Source of the DNA: Candidatus Heimdallarchaeota archaeon
GTDB lineage: Archaea; Asgardarchaeota; Heimdallarchaeia; Heimdallarchaeales; Heimdallarchaeaceae
DNA: 33,780 nt
Direction of reading: 5' to 3'
Assembly (NCBI GenBank): GCA_016840095.1
Contig: JAEOSZ010000094.1
Location: 1 to 33,780, forward strand
Part shown: positions 1-9,337 of the stretch, piece by piece
Numbering within the stretch: the first letter of the stretch is position 1
Layout of the letters: every line of letters begins with the position of its first letter
Translations under genes and position numbers: made by a program
The notes under the pieces: model-generated
Database searches by the model: none
Told to the model about the DNA's origin: nothing
What the model saw: the letters and a program-made list of their open reading frames with translations, nothing else

Positions 1-61
1 GGAATCAAAAGTATTTATATTTCATAGTAACAGTTTTTAATACGTATATTTTCTTCAAGAT

Positions 62-1435
62 ATGTCATACAAAGAGATGATTAAACAGACCTTACATCTC
101 ATTGATAATTGGCTTGATTATCAAACTTATATTAAAGAAATTCCTGGTGTAGCTGTTGGTATTTTCGTTGAAGATGAAATCATATTCAAGAAGGAATATG
201 GTTATGCAAATTTAGAGAAAAGGGAGAAATTAAACGACCAACATCTGTTTCGTATTGCCTCTCACTCCAAGCTTTTTACAGCTACATCTATAATGAAACT
301 CTATCATGAAGATAAGCTTTCATTGGATGATAGAATATCAAAACATCTCCCTTGGTTTACATCGGAGAAAGATGAAAACATCAAACAGATTCGTATCAGA
401 CACCTACTTACACATTCTAGTGGAATGACACGTGATGGTGTCACAGGACATTGGATAAAACATGAGTTCCCCACTATTGAAGAAATCAAATCTCAAGTAA
501 AAGATGGAATCAGTTTCTTTGAACCCAGTGAAACATTGAAGTATTCTAACTTTGGATATACGATTCTAGGTCAGATAGTAGAAGCAGTTTCAGGATTAAG
601 TTTCTCAGATTACATCCAACAAGAGATTCTAGATCCACTAGATATGAAAAATACATTTGCTGATGTAGATGAAAACAATTTATCCAGACATGCAACAGGA
701 CATAAAAACAGGTTTCCAAGAAAGGATAGAGAGATTTTCAATCACGTACCAGCAAGAGTTATGCATGCTGCTACAGGTTTGAGCAGCAATGTTGAAGATT
801 TAATCAAATTCTATAAAGCTCATTTCCTTGGAAATAACATTCTGTTTCCAGATTATATTAAACGCGAGATGCAACGCATTCAATTTAAGAATGAAAAAGG
901 AGATAGAGGTTTAGGATTTGGAATGTTGCATCTACCAGGCAAACCAGTGAAGGAAAGTCTAATTGGACATAGTGGAGGTTATCCTGGTTTCATAACTCGC
1001 TCTGGTCTTAATCAAGGTAAGAAAATGATTCTTGTTGTTCTAACTAATGCTTCAGATGGCCCTGCTTCAGATCTCGCTCTAGGATTACTCAAAATCTTTG
1101 CGAAAATAGCTGAAGAAAAACAGAAATTCAAGTTAAAAGCTGAGGAAACTAAACCAGATTACAAAGATATAATTGGCTTTTATGAAGCAAATGGATGGGT
1201 TTCTCTATTTAGTCAAATTGGACCTAAGCTTGTTGCAGTTGGACCTAAAGATGTATTTCCCTCGGATTTCATGCAAATTTATAAGCTTGACAAAAATAAC
1301 AGATTCATTGCTCCAAAAGATCTTCCATTTAGTTCACCAGGACAGCCAGTAGAATTTATTGATGGACCTGATGGTGAGAAAATCTTTGTTGACAGCCATA
1401 GAGCTGAACACAAAAGATTCAATTATGAGTATTAA
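62..1435 (+). CDS. Beta-lactamase-fold serine hydrolase (class C / penicillin-binding-protein-like)
   Basis: The 457-residue protein carries the three active-site motifs of the class C beta-lactamase/esterase fold: SxxK at S67-K70, YxN at Y161-N163, and HSGG at 303-306 in place of the KTG triad. S67 is the expected acylated nucleophile, with K70 and Y161 as general bases. The catalytic domain covers roughly residues 10-350; the remaining 100 or so residues form an accessory domain like the beta-rich tails of D-aminopeptidase or esterase relatives. There is no signal peptide, so it is probably cytoplasmic and acts on an ester, amide or peptide that cannot be named. Archaea lack peptidoglycan, so a penicillin-binding role is unlikely. 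It converges with the downstream lyase gene, 18 nt apart. Family is firm; substrate is unknown. Confidence 0.85.
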   Translation: MSYKEMIKQTLHLIDNWLDYQTYIKEIPGVAVGIFVEDEIIFKKEYGYANLEKREKLNDQHLFRIASHSKLFTATSIMKLYHEDKLSLDDRISKHLPWFTSEKDENIKQIRIRHLLTHSSGMTRDGVTGHWIKHEFPTIEEIKSQVKDGISFFEPSETLKYSNFGYTILGQIVEAVSGLSFSDYIQQEILDPLDMKNTFADVDENNLSRHATGHKNRFPRKDREIFNHVPARVMHAATGLSSNVEDLIKFYKAHFLGNNILFPDYIKREMQRIQFKNEKGDRGLGFGMLHLPGKPVKESLIGHSGGYPGFITRSGLNQGKKMILVVLTNASDGPASDLALGLLKIFAKIAEEKQKFKLKAEETKPDYKDIIGFYEANGWVSLFSQIGPKLVAVGPKDVFPSDFMQIYKLDKNNRFIAPKDLPFSSPGQPVEFIDGPDGEKIFVDSHRAEHKRFNYEY

Positions 1436-1447
1436 AAGGAGTTGAGA

Positions 1448-2936
<1,489 letters not shown>

Positions 2937-3608
2937 ATGAGCAACGAAATCTCAAAAAGCGAAATGAAAACACTCTTAGATCTAATGAAGAGAATCGAAA
3001 AATTTGAGATACTAAATAATACACAGAATTGGGCAGTAGAAAGACTAACTTGGGGTCTACTGCTAATAGTTGGAGGCATTCTTGATTTTGTAATTCTTCG
3101 TTTTACTCATGAAATTATCGGTTTTCTAAATACAATTGCATGGATATTAATTATTATTGTAGGACTATTTATGTCTAATTTCCTAAAACGAAACATGCTT
3201 GTAACGGTTAAAAGGAGAAAATCTTCATTTTTCGTTAGAACACAAATTTATTGGATGATAATCTCAATTGGTATGATTTTTGCTTTTGGATATACTGAAT
3301 TAGATCATTTAACCATTCCTTCAATTGCTATAATGATGGGAGTAGTATTCTTTGTGGATAACTATATTGCAAAAAGGAAGACTCAAACCTTTACAAGTTT
3401 TATCCTTCATTATGCTTTACCAATTGGTTTTATGTTAACAGCAATTATCAATCTAGTGGGATTCTTCGTAGTTGGTGAAGTTTTCGAATTCTATTATGGA
3501 ATAATTTTTGGTTCAATCATTGGGATTATACAAATGTATGGAGCATTTCTACTCCAAAGAATTATAATAAAAAACAGGATATCAACAATTGAAAATCTAA
3601 CAGAATAA
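2937..3608 (+). CDS. Six-TM membrane protein of unknown function, paired with a wHTH regulator
   Basis: I do not recognise a named family. The 223-residue protein has a charged N-terminal helix (about 1-35) and six hydrophobic segments near 37-56, 61-80, 104-120, 126-142, 155-179 and 184-206, with basic loops (81-96 and 145-149) between them. The winged-helix gene begins 17 nt downstream on the same strand, so the two are almost surely co-transcribed. A membrane protein beside a small MarR/ArsR-like regulator is a common archaeal and bacterial pairing in which the regulator controls the operon. The TATA box at 2908-2915 fits the ATG chosen here. Transport, sensing or membrane-stress roles are all possible and none is shown. 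Confidence 0.75.
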   Translation: MSNEISKSEMKTLLDLMKRIEKFEILNNTQNWAVERLTWGLLLIVGGILDFVILRFTHEIIGFLNTIAWILIIIVGLFMSNFLKRNMLVTVKRRKSSFFVRTQIYWMIISIGMIFAFGYTELDHLTIPSIAIMMGVVFFVDNYIAKRKTQTFTSFILHYALPIGFMLTAIINLVGFFVVGEVFEFYYGIIFGSIIGIIQMYGAFLLQRIIIKNRISTIENLTE

Positions 3609-3625
3609 TTAGGATTGATTTCATT

Positions 3626-3976
3626 ATGGCTAATGAACAACATAATAACTCTAAGGAGAGTGAACTACCATTGGATGAGGTAGTTGGAATTGATACTATT
3701 TTACACTCTCCACCAAGACTTGCCATAATGATGCTCTTACTACCTAGACTAAAAGCAACGTTTACTTTAATACAAAAAACTCTCAAATTTACTTCAGGAA
3801 ATTTAACAGCTCATCTAAGTAAACTTGAAGAAAATAAGATGGTAGAGATACAAAAAGGGTTTGTGGATGCACAACCCACTACCATCATCTATTTGACGAA
3901 ATTTGGAAGGGAGAAATTGAGAGAGTATGCAAAAATACTTGTGAATATCTTGGAAAAAATGCTTGAAGAAAATTAG
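3626..3976 (+). CDS. Winged-helix transcriptional regulator (HTH_34 / MarR-ArsR-like)
   Basis: This 116-residue protein has the layout of the single-domain archaeal winged-helix family (PF13601-like). A conserved opening (about 21-38, with the SPPRLAI segment) is followed by a helix-turn-helix near 45-70, whose recognition helix runs through SGNLTAHLSKLEENK, then a beta-hairpin wing (about 72-92) and a C-terminal helix (94-115) likely used for dimerisation. It follows the six-TM gene by 17 nt and probably regulates that pair. No metal- or ligand-binding cysteines are present. The DNA-binding assignment is firm; the effector is unknown. Confidence 0.85.
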   Translation: MANEQHNNSKESELPLDEVVGIDTILHSPPRLAIMMLLLPRLKATFTLIQKTLKFTSGNLTAHLSKLEENKMVEIQKGFVDAQPTTIIYLTKFGREKLREYAKILVNILEKMLEEN

Positions 3977-3980
3977 CTTG

Positions 3981-3997
3981 TTCCTTTGAAGAAGGAA
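3981..3997. other. Small inverted repeat after the regulator gene
   Basis: TTCCTT and AAGGAA flank TGAAG, giving a 6-bp stem with a 5-nt loop four bases after the regulator stop codon. No T-run follows, so it is a poor terminator. It could be a regulator-binding site ahead of gcvT. Weak evidence. Confidence 0.25.
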
Positions 3998-4021
3998 TAT
4001 CTACAATGGATAACATTTTTA

Positions 4022-4063
4022 TCTATAAAGTAAAAGTCGAATCCAGTTAATAAAAAAAGCAGG
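4022..4063 (+). promoter_or_regulatory. gcvT promoter (TATA) and weak ribosome-binding site
   Basis: CTATAAAG (4023-4030) is a good TATA box and places the start of transcription near 4050. An AGG at 4061-4063 sits 8 nt before the ATG at 4072 but only 2 nt before the in-frame ATG at 4066, which favours 4072 as the start of gcvT. Confidence 0.5.
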
Positions 4064-4071
4064 TTATGATT

Positions 4072-5232
4072 ATGGGTGAATTAGTAAAAACTCCTATGTG
4101 GAAAGTCCACGAAGAAGCTGGAGCTAGAATGATCGACTTTGCTGGTTACTATCTCCCGGTTTCTTACACTGGTATTGATGAAGAAATCATGGCAACAAGA
4201 GAAAATGTATCTATTGTTGAAGTAACAGATATGGGTCGTTATTCCTTAAAAGGTAAATATGCTACAAAATTAATGGAACTCTTAGTACCAAGAGATATGG
4301 CTGCAATGGAAGACATGAAATGTGGTTACACATACTATCTTAATGAAAATGCAGGATATCGAGATGATACAATTATTGGTAGAAGGAGTGAAACTGAATA
4401 TTTCAATGTTTGTAACGCAGGTAGTCAAACTACTAAAGTTCTAGCCTGGATTGGACAGTTTGTTGAACTTTTCAAAGAAATGACTGGTGAACCACTTGAG
4501 TTCAAAGACTGGACTTTAGCAACAACAATGTTTGCAGTTCAAGGACCAAATTACAAAGTTATTCTAGACAATTTAGGTGTTACTGATACTGGTAGATGGA
4601 AAATGGTTGAAGCTGAAGTTGAAGGATGTAAATGTCTATTTACAGGAACAGGTTATACAGGTGAAAACGGTTTTGAAGTAGTAATTTTTGATTCTGATCT
4701 AGCAAATCCGGAAAAAGGTATTAAGGTTTGGAATGCAATTTTAGAAGCAGGTAAAGATGTAGGTATTGCTCTATGTGGTCTTGGAGCCAGAGATGCTCTC
4801 AGAATTGAAGCAGGATTACCACTCTATGGTGAAGATATTCATGAAGAAGTTAACCCCGTTGAAACTGGTTATGATTTCAAAATCTTCTGCAAGCACGACA
4901 AAGAAGCATTCTACTTTGGAAAAGAAGCACTACTAAAAGCAAAGAACGAAGGCGTTAAAATCAAACACGTAGGAATTCAATTACTTGATAAAGGAATTCC
5001 AAGAGCAGATTATGAAATTCTCAATACAGCAGGTGAGAAAATTGGTTACATGGTTAACGGTGTTCGATCTCCTGTTATTGGAAATGTAGGTATAGGCATG
5101 GGTTTTGTTGATATTAAGTACGCAGAACCAGAAACAGAAGTGCTTGTCCAAATACGCAAAAATCAAGTAAGAGCAAAAGTAGTAAAGATGCCCTTTTACG
5201 ATACTTCGAAATGGGGCTGGAAGAGAGATTAA
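4072..5232 (+). CDS. gcvT: Aminomethyltransferase, glycine cleavage T protein
   Basis: The T protein transfers the aminomethyl carbon from the lipoyl arm of GcvH to a tetrahydrofolate-type carrier and releases ammonia. The 386-residue product has standard GcvT length. It opens with the KTPMWKVHEEAGARM segment and carries the folate-fold signature TGYTGENGFE and the later GARDALRIEAGLPLYG block typical of GcvT. An in-frame ATG six bases upstream (4066) is the alternative start; the weak ribosome site favours 4072. The gene is alone, with its own TATA box and a T-rich 3' end, and lies about 7.5 kb from gcvH-gcvPA-gcvPB, so the glycine cleavage genes form two transcription units. A folate- or glycine-binding riboswitch is not evident upstream. 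Confidence 0.94.
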   Translation: MGELVKTPMWKVHEEAGARMIDFAGYYLPVSYTGIDEEIMATRENVSIVEVTDMGRYSLKGKYATKLMELLVPRDMAAMEDMKCGYTYYLNENAGYRDDTIIGRRSETEYFNVCNAGSQTTKVLAWIGQFVELFKEMTGEPLEFKDWTLATTMFAVQGPNYKVILDNLGVTDTGRWKMVEAEVEGCKCLFTGTGYTGENGFEVVIFDSDLANPEKGIKVWNAILEAGKDVGIALCGLGARDALRIEAGLPLYGEDIHEEVNPVETGYDFKIFCKHDKEAFYFGKEALLKAKNEGVKIKHVGIQLLDKGIPRADYEILNTAGEKIGYMVNGVRSPVIGNVGIGMGFVDIKYAEPETEVLVQIRKNQVRAKVVKMPFYDTSKWGWKRD

Positions 5233-5258
5233 TAATCTTCACTCTTTTTATTTTTTAA
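5226..5258 (+). terminator. gcvT terminator
   Basis: A short palindrome around the stop codon (AGATTA-A-TAATCT, 5226-5238) is followed by CTTTTTATTTTTT at 5244-5256. T-rich tracts are the usual archaeal termination signal. Confidence 0.5.
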
Positions 5259-5316
5259 ACTTCATAGAATATTAATAAGTGTCTTTGAGATTTAATGGAG
5301 TATCGGTTGATACTTT

Positions 5317-6417
5317 ATGAATAAAGCAAAGTTTCTTTCCCCTAAATCAATGTCTTACATTTTTCTTGTTTTTCTACTCTCACTCACATATCTTCCTACT
5401 TCAGATGCTCAAGTTACAGTATATGTCAATAAAGTAGCTAGTATGAGTGTTGATGGAATTGGTTATGATATTACTATTAAAGACAATTATGCTTACATTA
5501 CTGGGAATGATGGTTTTATTGTAGTTGACATAGAAACTCCACATAAACCAAAACAAGTAGGCGAATTCGCATATGGATATGGTGCATTTGGAATTTTTGT
5601 ATGTGACAATATTGCTTTCTTAGCAGCAGGTGGATATGGGTTAGTAATAGCAAATATTAGCAACCCTGAAGATCCTACTTTAATTGGAAGCTGTAGTTCT
5701 GATGGAACTTCTACTGGAGTCTTTTCTTCTAATACTCATGCTTTTGTTTCAAATTTTGAAAATGGTCTTCAGATATTTGATATAACTGATCTATTCAATC
5801 CTATTAAAATTGGAGAGTACACAGCTTATGGCAGAGCTGACAATGTAATCGTAGTTGATGATATTGCATATGTCGCTTTTACAAACTATGGTCTTGTAGT
5901 TCTAAATGTAACGGATCCCTCTTTACCAACCTATATACAAACTGTCTCATATACAGGAGGAGCAAAAGGATTAGCAATTCACCAAAATCTACTATTTGTA
6001 GGATGTTATTCAAGTAGTGTTTTAGTTCTGGATATTTCATTTCCTGAGTCTCCTGTCATACTTGGCGTACATACAGATAGTGACGAGGGGGAAGCACAGG
6101 GAGTTGCAGGAAATAGTACACATCTTTATGTTGCTGATAATTTTGGTGTTGAATATCTTGACATAAGTGATTTACCAACTATTAGCAAAAAAGCTGAAAA
6201 TAGAGAGAGAATCTCTTCAGCTCACGAAGTGGATTTTGTAGGAAATTATATTTTCATTGCTGGTGGTGGAGTAGGAAAAGCTTGTCTTGTTTTTGAGGTC
6301 AGTGACAAACAGAAAAATAGTTTTCTAGGAATCTATATTGGGTTACCAATTGCCATTGTTGCAATTACATCTTTTTTCATAGTTTATAAACTGAAAATAA
6401 AAGCGAAAAAGGATTAA
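5317..6417 (+). CDS. Surface-anchored LVIVD-repeat beta-propeller protein
   Basis: The N-terminus (about 1-31) is a signal peptide or anchor with a hydrophobic stretch from residue 13 to 27. It is followed by about six or seven repeats of 40-45 residues, each ending in a blade motif of the LVIVD type: FIVVDIETPHKP at 67-78, LVIANISNPEDP at 109-120, LQIFDITDLFNP at 151-162, LVVLNVTDPSLP at 193-204, VLVLDISFPESP at 235-246, VEYLDISDLP at 278-287. This predicts an extracytoplasmic beta-propeller. A C-terminal TM helix (about 336-358) with a KLKIKAKKD tail anchors it with the propeller outside. LVIVD proteins usually serve adhesion or protein binding rather than catalysis. Its stop codon shares a TTAA with the stop of the convergent GTPase gene. 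Confidence 0.85.
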   Translation: MNKAKFLSPKSMSYIFLVFLLSLTYLPTSDAQVTVYVNKVASMSVDGIGYDITIKDNYAYITGNDGFIVVDIETPHKPKQVGEFAYGYGAFGIFVCDNIAFLAAGGYGLVIANISNPEDPTLIGSCSSDGTSTGVFSSNTHAFVSNFENGLQIFDITDLFNPIKIGEYTAYGRADNVIVVDDIAYVAFTNYGLVVLNVTDPSLPTYIQTVSYTGGAKGLAIHQNLLFVGCYSSSVLVLDISFPESPVILGVHTDSDEGEAQGVAGNSTHLYVADNFGVEYLDISDLPTISKKAENRERISSAHEVDFVGNYIFIAGGGVGKACLVFEVSDKQKNSFLGIYIGLPIAIVAITSFFIVYKLKIKAKKD

Positions 6418-7238
6418 ACATTTTCTTCCTTTTCTTTTTTCTTTTTTAGATAATCTTCTGGGTCTTCCCAAACAGCTATCCTAGCTTTATTATTATGTTC
6501 AGTTAGAAGAACTCTAGCAGCTGTATCTAAATCTAAATCCCCTCCTTTTTTTCTCTTATGACGTTTTTCAGCAAATTTCTCAAGAAATTCGGGGGGTGAT
6601 TCATACTCGATTTCATATGCCTTTTTAATTGCATTAGGGTTAATTTCATCAATGCTTTGAACTAAAGACCAAGCTCCTTTAACAGGATCAGAGAGTTTTT
6701 CAGGTTTAGCTATCCCTAGAAGTATTTGTTGTGCCATTGTTAGTCTTTTAGAAACAACACCAGGTGTATCATAGATTTTCAATCTTGTAGTTATTCGCAA
6801 TGCTTGCAATGCCTTTGTAAAACCAGGAATAGGCGCTACAGGAGCACTAGATCTTCCCTTTAAGATATTTATTAATGAACTTTTTCCAGTATTTGGTAGA
6901 CCAATGAAACAAGCTGTAATATAGAACATATCATCCTTTACAGCTGAAAGTATTGTATTTCTTAAAACGGATGTACTCAATCTTTCTCTTGCTGAAGTTG
7001 GTATAACTTTGAAACCTTCTCTACCAAATATGCCTTTCCACTTATTTACCACATGATCAGGTACAAGGTCTACTTTGTTCATAACAATTAGAAGTCTTTT
7101 AGTCGGATCTCTTTGAACCATTCTTTCGTATCTTCCTGACCTAGATAAACTTGGAAATCTTGCATCTAGAACTTCTACTACAACATCGCTTCCTTTAATC
7201 ATTTTACGTACCATAGTATCGTAGTCATCTTTTGGCAT
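6414..7238 (-). CDS. Circularly permuted GTPase (YlqF/RbgA/NOG-like), likely ribosome assembly
   Basis: The G motifs occur in permuted order: DARFP at 25-29, G4 NKVD at 54-57, G5 SAR at 82-84, the P-loop GLPNTGKSS at 113-121, the G2 Thr in GFT (141), and G3 DTPG at 157-160. This order defines the circularly permuted YlqF/YawG family, whose bacterial and eukaryotic members (RbgA, Nog2, Lsg1, Mtg1) act in large-subunit maturation. The C-terminal third is charged and ends in a Lys/Glu-rich tail suited to rRNA contact. A short coiled-coil gene lies 31 nt upstream on the same strand. The family is certain; the exact ribosomal substrate is inferred from homologues. Confidence 0.93.
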   Translation of the reverse strand: MPKDDYDTMVRKMIKGSDVVVEVLDARFPSLSRSGRYERMVQRDPTKRLLIVMNKVDLVPDHVVNKWKGIFGREGFKVIPTSARERLSTSVLRNTILSAVKDDMFYITACFIGLPNTGKSSLINILKGRSSAPVAPIPGFTKALQALRITTRLKIYDTPGVVSKRLTMAQQILLGIAKPEKLSDPVKGAWSLVQSIDEINPNAIKKAYEIEYESPPEFLEKFAEKRHKRKKGGDLDLDTAARVLLTEHNNKARIAVWEDPEDYLKKKKEKEENV

Positions 7239-7269
7239 TGTTTGTCAACCCAGTTTTGTTTGTGATAAG

Positions 7270-7455
7270 TTAGATTTCTTTAGGTCCGATATCAGGACGC
7301 CCAGGTTTGTATGGACGATCAGGAGAAGGTCCAGGCTGAAAGGGTGGTGAAACTCCATGATCTCTGATATGTGTTTCTAACAACTTCTTTAGACGTTCTA
7401 CCTCTTGTTCTAACAATCTTATTCGCTCTTCTAAAGGTAGTAGTTCTTTATTCAT
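7270..7455 (-). CDS. Small coiled-coil, proline-rich protein upstream of the GTPase
   Basis: This 61-residue protein is not one I recognise. Residues 8-30 form a clean leucine-zipper-like helix with Leu/Ile/Val at 8, 12, 15, 19, 22, 26 and 30. The tail from about 36 to 58 is rich in Pro and Gly (PPFQPGPSPDRPYKPGRP) and likely disordered. It has an ATG start, a TATA box about 27 nt upstream (leaderless spacing), and sits 31 nt before the permuted GTPase, all supporting a real gene. It may act as an oligomerising partner or adaptor of the GTPase; this is inference from position only. A chance reading frame is possible, but the heptad pattern argues against it. Confidence 0.7.
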   Translation of the reverse strand: MNKELLPLEERIRLLEQEVERLKKLLETHIRDHGVSPPFQPGPSPDRPYKPGRPDIGPKEI

Positions 7456-7477
7456 ACATGTATTATTAAACTGAAAA

Positions 7478-7488
7478 GATATAAAAGA
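7478..7488. promoter_or_regulatory. Single TATA element between two divergent leaderless genes
   Basis: AGATATAAAAG lies about 25 nt from the ATG at 7505/7508 on the plus strand and about 27 nt from the ATG at 7455 on the minus strand. Read on either strand it resembles an archaeal TATA box. It overlaps the region just before the in-frame GTG at 7490, making that GTG an unlikely start for the plus-strand gene. Confidence 0.6.
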
Positions 7489-7507
7489 TGTGATTGAAGT
7501 TAGAATG

Positions 7508-8302
7508 ATGAAATTTCACGATGCTCATTGTCATTTGGCAAATAAAGATTTTCTGAAGGAATTTGATATTGCCAATTCGATGGAAGAATGGAGTGGTTCT
7601 GGACTCGAATATGTAATAGGAGTATCAACTAAGCTATCAGAGACGCTTAAAATTCTTGAAATGAGTAGAAGTTTCGAAGAAATTATACCTGGTGTTGGAA
7701 TTCACCCATGGAAAGCAAAAAGAAAAATGGATGAAGAATTGAAAGAAGAATTCTTACAGATTGTTAAAAATTATAAGGAAATTGTAATTGGAGAGATAGG
7801 CTTAGATCATCATTTTATCAAGAAGGAAGAACGATATCTGTATCAGAAGGAACATTTCAATTTCTTTCTGCATATAGCAGAAAAAAACAACTTGCCAGTT
7901 AATATTCATTTGAAAGGAGCTGAAAAAGAGACTTCTGAAATTCTAACATCTTACAAAATACCTTCAGAAAATATTCTTATTCACTGGTATTCCGGACCTA
8001 AAAACGTCTTAAGACAATTCATTGAGAGAGATTATTTCTTTAGCATAAACCCATCCATCCTTACTGGATCAACTCATATCGAAGTTCTAAAAAATGTGTC
8101 CTTAAACAGAATTTTAACTGAATCAGATGGCAATGTTAAATACACTATTGATGACATAAGAGTATCTGGATCTCCTGGAATTATTCCAAAAGTTATTAGT
8201 AAAATTGTAGAAATAAAGAACATTCAAACAGATGAGCTACTTAGAATCCTCCAAGAAAATATCAGACTATATGCAAAACTAAAGGCGATTAAAAATGAGT
8301 GA
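7508..8302 (+). CDS. TatD-family metal-dependent hydrolase (deoxyribonuclease-like)
   Basis: The 264-residue product has the TatD amidohydrolase-fold metal ligands: the HxH of DAHCHL at H7 and H9, Glu96 in GEIGLD, His134 (NIHLKG), His159 (LIHWYSG) and Asp207 (TESDG). TatD proteins are metal-dependent 3'-5' exonucleases or DNases implicated in DNA repair and turnover. A GTG at 7490 lies in frame upstream but falls against the TATA box at 7478-7488; leaderless spacing favours ATG 7505 or 7508, and the MKFHDAHCHL opening matches family members. The stop overlaps the start of the DHH gene by 8 nt, so the two are translationally linked. The exact substrate is not shown. Confidence 0.88.
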   Translation: MKFHDAHCHLANKDFLKEFDIANSMEEWSGSGLEYVIGVSTKLSETLKILEMSRSFEEIIPGVGIHPWKAKRKMDEELKEEFLQIVKNYKEIVIGEIGLDHHFIKKEERYLYQKEHFNFFLHIAEKNNLPVNIHLKGAEKETSEILTSYKIPSENILIHWYSGPKNVLRQFIERDYFFSINPSILTGSTHIEVLKNVSLNRILTESDGNVKYTIDDIRVSGSPGIIPKVISKIVEIKNIQTDELLRILQENIRLYAKLKAIKNE

Positions 8303-9326
8303 CAAATCCTTAAACAGAGTCTTAAAACAAAAGAAGCAGTATAGAGATGAAGTAATACAACGTGCTTCAAGTAATAAGAAGAAAGTAGCTTATCATTTTA
8401 ATTGTCCTGATGGTCTTGTTTCAGCTGCTTTGTTTCACTATTTATTTAAAGATCAAGATTTAGTCTTTATCCCAATCGATTACCCTCTACTCAAGGATGA
8501 AAAGATTTCAAACATCCTAACAACAGCTGATTGGTTTGCAATATTAGACCTTAGTCCATTTAATTCAAGTACAATTGAATATTATTTTGACCATCATATA
8601 TCAAACCAAGGAGTAGAAATAAAATCTAATGTTTCCGTATTTGAACCCAAATCACCAAGTGGAGCTTCTTTAATTACTGATTACTTTAAAGATAAATTAC
8701 CTGAATTTATGGTGGAATTATCTGAAATCACAAAGATAACAGATACAGCAAGTTATGGTTCTCCATCCCCGATGGAAATAAATGATACTTTAAGTGATAA
8801 TGATTGGGATGAAAGAGTCTGGTTTTTAGAGGATGCATGTAAATCCACATTCACAGTAGCAGAACATGATCTTGTTATAGAATTATTATCGTCAAAGGGC
8901 TTAGTTGGACTTTGGGAAAAGGATATTTTGAATCGTGTAAGAAGATTACGCAATTCTAGAAAAGAATCATTTAATATAGCACAGGAAATTGAGATGACTG
9001 ATTTTATAATTATCATAGATAAACCACTCCATTACAATATTGCTGCTATCTCATCTGAGTTACAGAAAAGAGGTGTTAAGGGAGTGACTTACATCACTGT
9101 TTATCCAGAAGAAGTAAAAATTAGTTTTAGATTGAACAGAGCTCTAAAGCCTGAAGAAGTAGAAAAATATAGGGTTGATTTACTTGCAAATAAAATGGAT
9201 GGTGGGGGTCATAAAGGTGCTTCGGGGGCTGAAATGGAAAATCTTGAAGAAACACTTGGGATAATAAAAAATTGGATTAAGGAAGTACAACTAAAATTGG
9301 GCGTTGTAGATTTAAGAAAAAATTAG
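8295..9326 (+). CDS. DHH-family phosphoesterase with DHHA1 domain
   Basis: The metal-site motifs of the DHH superfamily are present: a motif I variant HFNCPDG with H34 and D39, D85 in the AILDLS strand, D99-H100-H101, and D150 in ITDTASYG. The C-terminal DHHA1 domain carries GGGHKGASG at 303-311, which binds the nucleic-acid or nucleotide end. Length (343) fits NrnA-like or archaeal RecJ-like enzymes that hydrolyse short oligonucleotides or single-stranded nucleic acid. It overlaps the TatD gene by 8 nt, suggesting a two-gene nuclease operon. Motif I has NCPD rather than the more common NPDGD arrangement, so activity towards oligonucleotides or cyclic dinucleotides must be tested before naming. 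Confidence 0.88.
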   Translation: MSDKSLNRVLKQKKQYRDEVIQRASSNKKKVAYHFNCPDGLVSAALFHYLFKDQDLVFIPIDYPLLKDEKISNILTTADWFAILDLSPFNSSTIEYYFDHHISNQGVEIKSNVSVFEPKSPSGASLITDYFKDKLPEFMVELSEITKITDTASYGSPSPMEINDTLSDNDWDERVWFLEDACKSTFTVAEHDLVIELLSSKGLVGLWEKDILNRVRRLRNSRKESFNIAQEIEMTDFIIIIDKPLHYNIAAISSELQKRGVKGVTYITVYPEEVKISFRLNRALKPEEVEKYRVDLLANKMDGGGHKGASGAEMENLEETLGIIKNWIKEVQLKLGVVDLRKN

Positions 9327-9337
9327 AGAAGGATAAT

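Noticed and set aside
4030..4048. GTCGAATCC resembling a tRNA T-loop upstream of gcvT
   Set aside because: No acceptor, D-arm or anticodon stem can be built around it; it sits inside the gcvT leader.
4000..4071. Possible glycine riboswitch ahead of gcvT
   Set aside because: The leader predicted from the TATA box is only about 20 nt and no conserved riboswitch core is present.
7490..7507. GTG start for the TatD gene, 18 nt upstream of the chosen ATG
   Set aside because: It lies just 3' of the TATA box, upstream of the expected transcription start; ATG 7505/7508 fits leaderless spacing and family N-termini.
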